A DNA stretch of 42,286 nucleotides from Georgenia thermotolerans. GTDB taxonomy: Bacteria > Actinomycetota > Actinomycetes > Actinomycetales > Actinomycetaceae. The translations under genes were made by a program, and so were the position numbers. Positions 34,448 to 42,286 of this stretch are shown piece by piece; the first letter of the stretch is position 1; each line of letters opens with the position of its first letter. Where the stretch lies: assembly GCF_009193185.1 (NCBI RefSeq), contig NZ_VUKF01000041.1, positions 1 through 42,286 on the forward strand, written 5' to 3'. The notes beneath the pieces are model-generated. The model was not told where the DNA came from. It worked only from the letters and a program-made list of their open reading frames with translations, and did no database searches.

Positions 34448-35060
34448 GGGCGTCCACCGGTCCAGCTCCGCGCCACGCGCCCGCTTCCAGGCCCGGCGCC
34501 GGCCCACCAGATCAGGTCGTGAAGCAGCGCCGCTCCGGGTTCACGCTGCCTGACCTCGTCCCGCTTACGGACCGCGGTGGAGAGCGGCGCCATCGCGGTT
34601 GCTTCCCGGTGGATGGCTGCGGTGCCGACGGTGGTCGGCCGTCAACAGGGTTCCATCCGAACTCCTGGCAACCGATTTCCTGAACCCAGGGTCGGCGAGC
34701 TTGGTCAGAGCAATGCTCAACGCTGCGGCGACCGCCAGGAGGATAAGGGCAATTCCCGGCCAGTCCATAAGGATCACACCAAGCCCTGCGCCACCCATGG
34801 GAACTCAGCGTTGTGGCGGACGGTCCACGTTCTGGGTTGCTCGCGCGTCGTTCGAGAAAGCGCAGCAGGCCTGCAGCATTGGAGCCGCCCCCCAAGTACG
34901 AACGTTCTCGGACACGAACGATGCCTTTGTACCGGGGGGCTTCCGGATCTAGGTTGGGCGTTGTCCATGGTCACAGCAGGCGACACCCGTAGTGTGTTGT
35001 CGGTAGTGCGGCGCGGCAGATCTGCAGGTGCCCGGTTTCTCGAAGGGTTGGTGCTGGCGG
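34448..35060. other. 612-bp gap with little coding signal
   Basis: Codon use on both strands is poor and no strong start is visible. The one plausible gene is a small membrane protein on the minus strand at 34565-34798. This looks like decayed or regulatory accessory DNA. Confidence 0.5.
34565..34798 (-). CDS. possible small one-helix membrane protein
   Basis: The frame gives 77 residues from 34798 or 67 from a Met at 34768 (MDWPGIALILLAVAAALSIA). A single clear membrane helix is followed by a basic cytoplasmic tail. Neither start has a good Shine-Dalgarno. The hydrophobic helix and charge pattern make it more likely real than other frames in the gap. Confidence 0.35.
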   Translation of the reverse strand: MGGAGLGVILMDWPGIALILLAVAAALSIALTKLADPGFRKSVARSSDGTLLTADHRRHRSHPPGSNRDGAALHRGP

Positions 35061-35582
35061 ATGCCCCCTGACCATCGACGGGTACCTGGTGATCGGCTGC
35101 ATCGGCGAACACGTTCACTGCTGACCGCCACCGCCGGGTTGATCGTCTTCGGCCTGGTGGGGCTTTACATTCTTGTAGTTGCGATCAGTGATCTGCCCGA
35201 GACCATCGCCGCGGCTCGCGGCGAAGGCGTGCCCGGGACGTTCACGGCGGCTCGGAGAGACTGCGCGGACAACTTTCGCGCGCCCGACACCTGCGTTTGG
35301 CGGGGGCGCTTCGTAAGTCGTGACCAGGCCGTCATTCTGGAGGATGCATTCCTCGCCGCAAATGACCCGCCAGGGCAAGTCGGGGACCGTGTCACAACCC
35401 TCTACGAGGGGCAAACCACCGGCCAGGTCTATCTCGTTGACGGCTCCACCGACTGGCTATGGGGCGTGCTCCTGCTGATTCTCGGCGTTGGCTCCGTGGT
35501 TGGAACTGGCTTCGCGGTGTACGAGTTCTTCATCCTCGACCTCGTCCGTGAACGCCGGAGGCGAGGAAACGCAACCTATTAG
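35061..35582 (+). CDS. two-helix membrane protein, hypothetical
   Basis: The 173-residue protein (ATG at 35061) has helices at about residues 24-44 (LTATAGLIVFGLVGLYILVV) and 130-155 (LWGVLLLILGVGSVVGTGFA). The loop between them, about 85 residues with two cysteines (RRDCADNFRAPDTCVWRG), is likely outside the cell and could form a disulfide. The tail is basic. The frame is open for 11 more codons upstream. The ribosome binding site is weak. Family unknown; membrane-loop-membrane designs of this kind occur in accessory islands. Confidence 0.65.
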   Translation: MPPDHRRVPGDRLHRRTRSLLTATAGLIVFGLVGLYILVVAISDLPETIAAARGEGVPGTFTAARRDCADNFRAPDTCVWRGRFVSRDQAVILEDAFLAANDPPGQVGDRVTTLYEGQTTGQVYLVDGSTDWLWGVLLLILGVGSVVGTGFAVYEFFILDLVRERRRRGNATY

Positions 35583-35599
35583 TGTCTCGACTCCCAGCA

Positions 35600-35616
35600 C
35601 CGCCCATCGTGGGCGG
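35600..35616. terminator. terminator hairpin between convergent genes
   Basis: CCGCCCA-TCG-TGGGCGG lies inside a wider inverted repeat (GTGTCTC at 35582-35588 with GAGACAC at 35653-35659). It separates the two-helix protein gene from the 390-residue gene. Confidence 0.6.
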
Positions 35617-35662
35617 CCGACCACGCGCCCCGACGCACTTTCGAGCATTTGGGAGACACGCA

Positions 35663-36835
35663 CTAAGACGCCGACTGGCTCCAGGCGCTATCGCGGTCGT
35701 TGCGGCGCCAGGTCTGTTCGACCGAGGCGGGCGCGGTGCTGTCGGTTAGCCAGTAGGTCTGATCTGGGTTCCAGCCCGCGAGCACGGTGTACATGTCCTC
35801 GGCGGCCGCGACCGCGACCGCGCGTCCGGCCGTCGTCAGGTAGCCGAGCGCCGTGACATGTACGGCGTCGAAGTCTTCCGCGACTCGGGACCAGTCGGGG
35901 ATGACCCACCTGGCGTCAATTCCTGTCGTGCGGTACCAATCATGCCGGCGTGATGCAGTGACCTCGAGCGGGTAGCGCCGGCACAGCTCGGCCCAGGCTT
36001 CGGGGCCCTCTACCTCGTACACGGTGACGTCGTGGGGGGCCGAGACGTGCCTCGCCGTCGCCCGGTCCCAGTTGAAGGCATCCTCGACCAGCCAAAGTCC
36101 GACCGGCCCGAGCTCGCCGAGGCTGCGTGTGGTCCGAGTCAGCTCGGCCGGCGGTGTCGACCACCAGGTACCGCTCAACGAGGCCCGTGGATCGCGAGGT
36201 CGTTCCCGGCGGGCCCTGGCCTCGTCCTCCACCGTCGCCGAGTGCCAGTGCGCCAGAAGCTCGCGAGTGGTCCCTGTGACCGCCGTTGGGGGCGAGGGCC
36301 CTTCCATCAATGTCACAGCCCACTGCGCGGCCAGGTCGAGCGGCGTCGTCCACCACGACGCGACGGGGCACTGGGCGACACTGGCGGCAACACGTGCGAG
36401 GGCTTCGCGCATCTCGGGTGCCGCGGCGAGCACGTCTTCGCCGTCCGGCTCCTGCCAGTAGCGGGCGAAATCGACGGCGGCCATCAACCCTCGTAGCAAC
36501 GTGCCTTCGTCCGGCTCGACCAACGGGAGGAGGTCGAGCAGGCGCGCCACGTCTGCCGGCGAAGGGTGTGGCGTGACCAGCTCGCCGCCGCCGAAACTAA
36601 ACATCACCCGGGAGGTACCGCGCCCGGGATCGAGGTCGTAGGCGGCATACCCGACGGCGAGGCGGTACTCCTCGGCAGCGTGCGAGCTATCGCCCTCGAT
36701 CGCCGACCCAGCGATGTCAAGGCACAAGCGGCGGCCCCGTGGTCCGACCAACAACACCCTCGGATCGACCTTCACCGTCCTCACCCTAAGAGCACGACCA
36801 CCGTGCGCACGGACTTGACCCACCGGGACGGACAC
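35663..36835 (-). CDS. 390-residue protein of unknown function
   Basis: I do not recognise the family. The protein is soluble with no signal peptide or membrane helix. The N-terminal part (KVDPRVLLVGPRGRRLCLD, then AVGYAAYDLDPGRGTSRVMF) looks like a beta-rich fold; the middle is helical. The C-terminal part is Trp/Tyr/Asp-rich: LWLVEDAFNWDRATARH, RRYPLEVTASRRHDWYRTTG, DARWVIPDWSRVAEDFDAVH and MYTVLAGWNPDQTYWLT. Several conserved-looking aromatic and acidic residues suggest an enzyme. The start is uncertain: GTG at 36835, 36784 or 36775. It lies 39 bases downstream of the relaxase stop, on the same strand. Confidence 0.7.
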   Translation of the reverse strand: MSVPVGQVRAHGGRALRVRTVKVDPRVLLVGPRGRRLCLDIAGSAIEGDSSHAAEEYRLAVGYAAYDLDPGRGTSRVMFSFGGGELVTPHPSPADVARLLDLLPLVEPDEGTLLRGLMAAVDFARYWQEPDGEDVLAAAPEMREALARVAASVAQCPVASWWTTPLDLAAQWAVTLMEGPSPPTAVTGTTRELLAHWHSATVEDEARARRERPRDPRASLSGTWWSTPPAELTRTTRSLGELGPVGLWLVEDAFNWDRATARHVSAPHDVTVYEVEGPEAWAELCRRYPLEVTASRRHDWYRTTGIDARWVIPDWSRVAEDFDAVHVTALGYLTTAGRAVAVAAAEDMYTVLAGWNPDQTYWLTDSTAPASVEQTWRRNDRDSAWSQSAS

Positions 36836-36874
36836 GGCCTCAGTATCCAGTCCGGCACGATCGCCCTGAGCTGT

Positions 36875-39800
36875 CTACAGGCGCGGCCCGAGGTCGGGGC
36901 GGGGGCCGCGCCGCCGCGTGGGAGGCGGCGATGTCGGGACGTGGGCTTCGAGCGCTCGTGCTTTCAGCGTGGCCCCGGGCATCCGCTCGGAAGCGAAGGC
37001 TCTGGCGTTCTGGAGGAGGAGGTGCGCGGCCTCGGTGACGGGCAGGGCGTCGGCCGCGGCAAGTAGGCGGCGTGTTTCGTCCGCGCGGTGGCGCCACTGG
37101 AGTGCACGGGCGTCGACCGTGCTTGGCGGCTGGGCGTCGCCGATGCTGCGCCAGAGTGCCGTCCGTGCGGCCGCGTGGCGGGCGGTGAGGTCCTGGAGCT
37201 GTCGGTGTGCGTGGGCGGCGTCCTGGCGCGCTTGGATAACTCGGGGGTGGGCGTCGGCTCGCCGCCCGGCGATGGCCTCGGCGCAGGAGCGGGTGTCGAC
37301 CATCGCGGGCGGCACCGCCCCCCAGCGTCGCCGCATGACGTCCTCGGCGGCTTCATGTGCTTGGTTGGCCGCCCGTGCGGTGCGGGCGGCGACCCGCCGC
37401 CCGAACCGAACGGAGCCTTGCAGGGCGCGGTTCGCATGCCACATGCGCTGTTGGGTGGTCTGGTAGTGGATGGCGTCGGCGGTGGCCTGGGCGATCAGTG
37501 GTGTAGCTACCTCGTACCAGACCTCGGAGGCGTGGGCGTCGGCGGTGGCGACGAGCTGGTTTAGCCGGGCGTACTCGGTGTGGTGGGCGGCGGCCTGGCG
37601 GGCGAGGGCGGCCGCGACGCGTTCCCACCGGGCCGTCTGACGGTCGGCGGTCTCGATCCACTCGCGCAGGCGGGTCTTTTCGGTGTTCACCCACGCGAGC
37701 TTGCCGTCCGAGATCAGGCCGTTGACGGCGGCCTGCGCGGCCCGGGTCGCCTCGGTGAGGCCGCGGTCGGCGCGGTCGCGCTCGAGGGCGGCGGCGAACT
37801 GCTGCCGAGCGTCGTTAAGGTCCGCTGCGACGACGTGGAGCAGGTTCTGGGTGCGTGCGCGGGTCATGCCGACGTAGACCCCGGCGGCGTCGAGGGCGTC
37901 GGACAGGACCGTGTGCGACGTGTCCACGGTCGCGCCCTGGACGCCGTAGGCGGTGGCGGCGTAGGCCAGGTGGGCGTGCTCGGCCACATACTCCGCCGGA
38001 AGCCGCACGGCGCGCGAGTGCCGGTGCCCGCTCCCGCTCACGCGCTCGGTCACCCAGGCCGCGCCGTCGCTTTCGACTTGGGTGACGGTCCAGGTCTGTC
38101 GGTTGGCGACCCTCAGGACGCTGTCGTTGCGGCGGGTCTGGATCACGTCTCCCTTGCCGATCGGCAGCCCGTCGGACCCGACCGTGGTGCGCGCGTCATC
38201 CACCAGGCCCTGGCGCACGCGCAGCTCGCGGATGTGCGTGTTGAGCTCGCGTGCCTCCTCGTTCGTCGCGGTCGTGATCGCCGCGCCGTCTTGTGCCGTG
38301 GCGGCGATGGTCTCGTGCACGGCGTCGGTGCTCTCGTGCAGCTGGACGAGGCCGAGCGCATGCAACCGGTCGAACAGCTCCGCGGGGTGCTCGTCGGCGC
38401 GCATGCGCACCGTGAGGTCGGCGTAGGCAGGGTCGGTGAACCGGTGCACGGTGGCCATGTCGTAGGGCGTGCCGGCGAGCTGGGCGGCCAGGTCGAGGAC
38501 GCCGCCGCGGCCGACGGCGGGCAGCTGGGCGCGGTCACCGACCAGGGCGAGCCTCGCGCCGGCCTCGTGGGCGACGGTCAGCAGGGCCAGGGCGGTGTCC
38601 TGGTCGAGCATCCCGGCCTCGTCGACCACGATCCGCTCCCCCCTACGCAGCCGCGCCGCCGGTGGCGGGCCGCCGTAGACGCCACCGGTCTCGGGGTCGA
38701 CCTCGCCGACGCCGAGGCGGGTCCAGACGCCGTCGGCGTTCCACCGCCACCCGTTGGCGTGTACGAGCTTGGCCACGCTGTCGGCCGGGACGCCGAGCTC
38801 CTGCGCGGCGACCTGGGCGGCCTTCTTCGTCGGCGTCACGATCCTGGTAGGACGGCCCTGGCCGGCGGCGGCGCGGATCGCGGCACCGAGCATGGTGGTC
38901 TTGCCCGCGCCGGCGGCGCCCTCCACGACCACCAGGGCAGCGTCGGAGGCGACCGCGGCGGCCGCGCGGGCCTGCTCCGCGTCCAGCCCGTGCTCGTTCG
39001 CCACCTTCGCCAGGTCCGACGCCTGGTGCGGGTCGGCGGCTGCGCGGGCGGCCAGCAGGTCGCGCAGGCGCACCTCGGCGGCGACCACCCGCAGGCTCGT
39101 CAGGTGCGCGACATGGTCCGGCGCCGCGGCGCCGGGCGGCAGCACCGACAGGCAATCCTGAACGGCGAGCCGGGTGGTGATCGTGATCAGCTCGGACAGC
39201 GCCGCCGGGGTCGCGCGCACTCCGGCCTCGGTGATGAGCCGGGTGACGTGCCCCTGGACCGTGTGCCGCGTCCACGTCGACGCCGCCGCCGCGCACCGGT
39301 CCAGTGCGCGGTTGGCGACCTGCTGCACTCGCAGCTCATCGAGTTCCCGCGGCGGGCGGCACGGCACGCGCGGGAGGTCCGGGGTGTACCCGGCCGCGTC
39401 CAGCTCCCGGCGCCAGCCGGCCTCGCTGCCGAGCCGTGCCGGCTTCTTGGCCGGTCGCTGGTGGTCCCAGGCCATCGCCTGCAGCCGGGCGCTGACCCCC
39501 GGGCCGGGCTCCTGGCCGGGGTGGGCGGCCTCCCACTGGGCCGTGAACGCCGCGAGGTTGCGCGCGACCTGGCCGGCGCGCTTGCTCATCACCGCGTTGA
39601 ACGGCTCCAGCTCCGCCACCTCGCCGGAGACGGGATCGAGGGTCAGGTCGTGGGCGTCGAGCACCGCGGCCAGCTGGGGGTGGGCCGCCAGCACCGCGGT
39701 GCCCAGCGCGCGGATCGCGCCTTGCTGGCGGAACAGGGCCGCGGTGTCCAGGCCGCGCCACGCCCCCCGGGCCCAGACCCGGGTGCCGATCTGCAGGTGG

Positions 39801-40327
39801 ATGTGCCGGTGCGGGTCACCGGCGCGAGAGGTCCGGTGCGAGATGGCTACCGTGTGCAGCCGCTCGACCGGCACGACCTCCTGCCGCCCGCGCGGGCCGA
39901 CGCGGGTGACGGAGTGCTGCCCGAGCCACGAGCGGATTGCGACGACGGCGTCGCGCTGCGCGGCATCCAGCGCCGCCGAGACGTCGGGATGCAGCGCCGC
40001 GGCGATCGACAGGGACTTCGGCGTGTTGACCACCATCTCCGCGAACCGCGGGGAGCCTTGTCGGCCGCCGCCGGCCTGGCGGGCCCTGCCCATCGCCTCC
40101 CCGCTGACCGGGTCGACCCAGTCGACCCAGCCCGCGTACTCGACGGATGTCAGCCGTCGATTGGTCATCGCCCACCCGGCGCCGTCGACCACGGAGAACT
40201 CCGCCCGCGCTGTGCCGGCCTCCAGGTAGTACTCGTCAGCCCGCGAGCGGTCCGCCTCGAGGTAACGACGCGCGGCAGTACCCGTCCCCCGGAACAGGAT
40301 CACTCCACCGCGCACACCGACCCCCAT
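36875..40327 (-). CDS. MobF-type conjugative relaxase with RecD-like helicase
   Basis: The 1150-residue protein has an N-terminal TrwC/TraA relaxase domain. It opens ARRYLEADRSRADEYYLEAG with candidate nicking tyrosines at about residues 22 and 33-34, then FAEMVVNTPKSLSIAAALHP. The metal-binding triple-His motif is DPHRHIHLQI (about 173-177). From about residue 440 comes a superfamily-1 helicase region with Walker A EGAAGAGKTTML near 475, VDEAGMLDQDT (Walker B) and YVGMTRARTQNLL near 820. The C-terminal 300 residues are Ala-rich and likely coiled. MobF enzymes nick oriT and lead the strand during conjugation. Start chosen at 40327; a GTG at 40315 is also possible. Confidence 0.9.
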   Translation of the reverse strand: MGVGVRGGVILFRGTGTAARRYLEADRSRADEYYLEAGTARAEFSVVDGAGWAMTNRRLTSVEYAGWVDWVDPVSGEAMGRARQAGGGRQGSPRFAEMVVNTPKSLSIAAALHPDVSAALDAAQRDAVVAIRSWLGQHSVTRVGPRGRQEVVPVERLHTVAISHRTSRAGDPHRHIHLQIGTRVWARGAWRGLDTAALFRQQGAIRALGTAVLAAHPQLAAVLDAHDLTLDPVSGEVAELEPFNAVMSKRAGQVARNLAAFTAQWEAAHPGQEPGPGVSARLQAMAWDHQRPAKKPARLGSEAGWRRELDAAGYTPDLPRVPCRPPRELDELRVQQVANRALDRCAAAASTWTRHTVQGHVTRLITEAGVRATPAALSELITITTRLAVQDCLSVLPPGAAAPDHVAHLTSLRVVAAEVRLRDLLAARAAADPHQASDLAKVANEHGLDAEQARAAAAVASDAALVVVEGAAGAGKTTMLGAAIRAAAGQGRPTRIVTPTKKAAQVAAQELGVPADSVAKLVHANGWRWNADGVWTRLGVGEVDPETGGVYGGPPPAARLRRGERIVVDEAGMLDQDTALALLTVAHEAGARLALVGDRAQLPAVGRGGVLDLAAQLAGTPYDMATVHRFTDPAYADLTVRMRADEHPAELFDRLHALGLVQLHESTDAVHETIAATAQDGAAITTATNEEARELNTHIRELRVRQGLVDDARTTVGSDGLPIGKGDVIQTRRNDSVLRVANRQTWTVTQVESDGAAWVTERVSGSGHRHSRAVRLPAEYVAEHAHLAYAATAYGVQGATVDTSHTVLSDALDAAGVYVGMTRARTQNLLHVVAADLNDARQQFAAALERDRADRGLTEATRAAQAAVNGLISDGKLAWVNTEKTRLREWIETADRQTARWERVAAALARQAAAHHTEYARLNQLVATADAHASEVWYEVATPLIAQATADAIHYQTTQQRMWHANRALQGSVRFGRRVAARTARAANQAHEAAEDVMRRRWGAVPPAMVDTRSCAEAIAGRRADAHPRVIQARQDAAHAHRQLQDLTARHAAARTALWRSIGDAQPPSTVDARALQWRHRADETRRLLAAADALPVTEAAHLLLQNARAFASERMPGATLKARALEAHVPTSPPPTRRRGPRPDLGPRL

Positions 40328-40838
40328 GTCGCGTGTACTTGCAACTACCGAAGGTAGCATACGTCCATTCATTCGCCCACTACGAGAGGGGCGGGTGTGA
40401 CGAGAGGCCGAGAAGGAAAGTCGGGAGGGGGTAGGCAAGGGGCGAGCAGCGGCAACCCGATACCGCTGCAGAGACGACCGTGCCGAGGCCTAGGAAGGCC
40501 CGAGCTCCCACGCGTGACTTCTAAAACTCCTAGTCTGGTTCCGTCAACCGACGCCGCCGTACGTGTAGGTTCTAGTTTCACCACGCACAAGCACGAGTCC
40601 TCGCGAACTGACTAGGGCCGGGTTCCCGTTGGGAGGTCCCGGCTTTGGTGGTCCCAACGCTGGTGTCGGGGTACGAGTTTTGGGGGAACTGGGGTGGACG
40701 CTCATCAGCGGTGCGTCGCGCAGGTGGCGGGTGACCGGTCGGTGACGAATCGGTTCGGGTGCCTGGGCGGTGTGCGCCGTTGACGGTGCCAGCGGCAAGA
40801 GCGACAGTACACAAGCGGTACATCCGGCGGTAGGAACC
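40328..40838. other. 511-bp gap upstream of relaxase, likely oriT/promoter region
   Basis: No supported gene. It holds the short hairpin at 40345-40357 and GC-skewed spans (for example GTGACCGGTCGGTGAC near 40731). MobF relaxases usually act on an oriT beside their gene, so this is where I would look for it. Confidence 0.55.
40345..40357. promoter_or_regulatory. hairpin CTACC-GAA-GGTAG, candidate oriT or operator
   Basis: A perfect five-base stem with three-base loop lies 17 bases before the relaxase start and overlaps a TATGCT -10-like sequence on the minus strand. It may be the relaxase nick-site hairpin or an autoregulatory operator. Confidence 0.45.
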
Positions 40839-41387
40839 ATGAAACAGGTACTCGGGAGACCCCGCCTTTCGAGCGTTACGTTGTGCGTGTGTTCCGAGCT
40901 CATCGTTCTTTTTGTATGTACGGTCGTCCCAGTATCGTCACGGAGCCAGTATCTCGAGTTTGGCCTATTGCTGGGATGTGTATCCGCGCTTCTCGGAGCT
41001 GCGGCGACGGCGCGTGTCACATCGGACCTCGATTGCCTGCGCATCCACAATGTCTTTGTTGATGTGCACGTTCCTCGATCAGCCGTCTCGGCCTTCGGGT
41101 TCCGAAACGGCCTTACAGTGATCGACAGTGACAACCGCGAGCATGCCATCACCGCCTACGGTGACTCGATCCTGCAGATCATCTTTCCAAGTAGGGCGAC
41201 CGCCGCGGCCGTCAACCGGTTCGAGCGCTGGTTGGAGGGCGGTGGGGCAAGCTCACTACACGCAAGGCCACGCAGGTCGCTGCGGAAATGGTGGTATACG
41301 GCATTCCCTAGCTCTGTGGCAGGCGCGCTCGCGTATCAATGGCTCCTGATGAGTCTAACCCCCCTGCTCCGTCCGGTGTTCTTGTGA
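40839..41387 (+). CDS. PH-like domain membrane protein
   Basis: The 182-residue protein has two N-terminal membrane helices (TLCVCSELIVLFVCTVVPV, then FGLLLGCVSALLGAAATARV). A beta-rich bacterial PH-like domain follows (LRIHNVFVDVHVPRSAVSAF, GLTVIDSDNREHAITAYG), with a closing hydrophobic helix near the end. Bacterial PH domains on membrane hairpins are a known actinobacterial design of unclear role. TAGGA lies before the ATG. Its codons are less GC-biased than host genes, suggesting acquired DNA. Confidence 0.7.
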   Translation: MKQVLGRPRLSSVTLCVCSELIVLFVCTVVPVSSRSQYLEFGLLLGCVSALLGAAATARVTSDLDCLRIHNVFVDVHVPRSAVSAFGFRNGLTVIDSDNREHAITAYGDSILQIIFPSRATAAAVNRFERWLEGGGASSLHARPRRSLRKWWYTAFPSSVAGALAYQWLLMSLTPLLRPVFL

Positions 41388-41477
41388 ACAAATTGACAGC
41401 AATAACCAATGCTTGTTGTGGATCCGAACCCCGGACGTTTGGGCCCCCAATGTTCAGGCTCTATTGACGGAGGTTGC

Positions 41478-41690
41478 ATGGCATCTCGGCACCGAGATAA
41501 CTCTCCTTCCGCTCGGCGCGGCAGAAGATTGTTGTTTGGGGCAGTGGCGGCTGGTGCTACATCGGTTGCGTCCGGACTGGCGATGCTCGTCACGATGCGA
41601 CTGGAGGATGCAGGTATTTGGGAAATCGTATTCATGTCGCTTTTTCTAATCTCTTCGCTATTTGCGGTGCTACTAGATCGTCTACGGTAG
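41478..41690 (+). CDS. small two-helix membrane protein
   Basis: The 70-residue product starts MASRHRDNSPSARRGRR, a basic inside-facing head. Helices LLFGAVAAGATSVASGLAML and IVFMSLFLISSLFAVLL follow, separated by an acidic turn (MRLEDAGIWE). GGAGG lies five bases before the ATG. It is 90 bases after the PH-like gene and probably shares its transcript. No family recognised. Confidence 0.65.
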   Translation: MASRHRDNSPSARRGRRLLFGAVAAGATSVASGLAMLVTMRLEDAGIWEIVFMSLFLISSLFAVLLDRLR

Positions 41691-42100
41691 GAAGTGGTGG
41701 ATGGACGGTGAGCTCCTTGGCGACCGCGACCACAGCGACTGTTAGAGCGGTGACGAGGGAGCTTGCGGCGCCCCCGGCCCAGCCGGTTACGCCGAGCCCG
41801 GCTCGGCGGCGGCTGCCCCAGTGCACTTCTGCGCGACATGAGCCCTCGCCGTGGGGGAGCCGGGTCGGGTACTGCTCCGACCGCTTGGGCAAAGCACCGG
41901 CCGGGCGAAGTCGTGGACGGGGCCATCCGGGGGGACGGCCATCTCCTTTTGCTAACTCGTGTGTTACCGGCCCTGTAGATCGGTGAATCACGATGTTGTC
42001 ATCCAGCGATCGACCCGGCCATTCCCCAGTGTTTGCGCGGCAAAACGCCGATTCGTGATCCCGCCCGCGCGGGGCTGGCGAGCAGTTCAACGCCCCTGCG
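41691..42100. other. 410-bp gap near right edge
   Basis: No gene is clearly supported. A long minus-strand frame through it has a hydrophobic stretch (SLVTALTVAVVAVAKELTV) but poor overall coding character. It may hold the promoter or terminator of the flanking genes. Confidence 0.45.
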
Positions 42101-42286
42101 CTACCCAGCGCGACCGCGGCGTCCCGGAGGGAGCAACCCACGGCTGCGGGCCTTCGCGACCCAGCCCTGTGCGGTGCTGAGGGCGACGCCATTGACTTGC
42201 GCCATCGTCGCTGACGGATTGTCGTCACCCTGGCCGGAGAGCTTGCCGTGTTGTAGTGCGACGAGTTCGTAGAAGTCGGGCACCTG
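42101..42286 (-). CDS. C-terminal part of a helix-turn-helix protein (runs off edge)
   Basis: The last 61 or so residues are visible; the 5' end is outside the window. The sequence PSATMAQVNGVALSTAQGWV followed by AKARSRGLLPPGRRGRAG looks like an actinobacterial helix-turn-helix that recognises DNA, with a basic tail. An internal GTG at 42283 could begin a 60-residue protein, but the frame stays open to the edge. It is probably an element-encoded regulator or replication accessory. Confidence 0.6.
   Translation of the reverse strand, partial: QVPDFYELVALQHGKLSGQGDDNPSATMAQVNGVALSTAQGWVAKARSRGLLPPGRRGRAG

Noticed and set aside
34512-34895. 127-codon minus-strand frame
   Set aside because: Low-complexity Pro/Arg/Ser content; a different frame in the same place shows a cleaner membrane protein.
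37580-40357. Very long plus-strand open frame (about 925 codons)
   Set aside because: It is antisense to the well-supported MobF relaxase and has the Gly/Arg/Val-rich composition of a GC-driven shadow frame.
40397-40615. 72-codon plus-strand frame upstream of the PH-like gene
   Set aside because: Basic low-complexity sequence without a domain; probably non-coding oriT/promoter region.
41632-42228. 198-codon minus-strand frame
   Set aside because: Overlaps the small membrane protein and the right-edge gene, with mixed non-coding composition apart from one hydrophobic stretch.

Overview
The window is very GC-rich with short, tightly packed genes, frequent GTG starts and many 4-base GTGA/ATGA gene overlaps. 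BldC, DUF3073, DUF3618, a MobF relaxase of actinobacterial type and an actinobacterial purine-gene neighbourhood all point to a high-GC Actinomycetota. A Micrococcales genus such as Georgenia or Cellulomonas is my best guess; this is inferred from gene content only.

Layout. (1) 1-989: remnant of an IS481-type insertion sequence whose transposase loses its C-terminus at an abrupt junction near the left edge. (2) 1.1-9.3 kb, chromosomal core: a PTS EIIC-like permease, YnfA, a TreT-like glycosyltransferase, purL, gdhA and a small thiamine-binding-type protein. A 19-bp tandem repeat lies between ynfA and the glycosyltransferase. (3) 9.3-14.8 kb: an MFS exporter divergent from two secreted 5'-nucleotidase paralogues. 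(4) 14.9-20.8 kb: sterol-carrier-like protein, membrane protein, RNB ribonuclease, then a coupled run of lipoprotein, divergent NRAMP transporter, two PRC-barrel proteins and an aquaporin. (5) 20.9-24.6 kb: purF-purM, DUF3073 and bldC, with a 23-bp triple repeat after purM. (6) 24.7-32.0 kb: DUF3618/holin-like envelope pair, a large secreted ExeM/NucH-type nuclease, and a MacB/FtsX-type ABC exporter. (7) 32.1-42.3 kb, accessory DNA: the 3' half of a tRNA-Phe-like gene marks a probable attachment site. Beyond it lie a YtrA-type GntR operon, several small membrane proteins, an unrecognised 390-residue protein, a large MobF relaxase-helicase and a PH-domain membrane protein. No integrase is visible, so the element probably continues past the right edge.

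How the genes fit together. purL, purF and purM supply de novo purine synthesis. The secreted nuclease and the two 5'-nucleotidases could degrade extracellular DNA and nucleotides to nucleosides and phosphate. The NRAMP/PRC/PRC/aquaporin run looks like a co-translated, regulated metal and small-solute transport module; it is the best candidate here for an uncharacterised system. Five genes have an extended -10-like hexamer exactly six bases before the start codon and no Shine-Dalgarno sequence, which suggests leaderless transcripts. The relaxase element appears to have entered at a tRNA gene.
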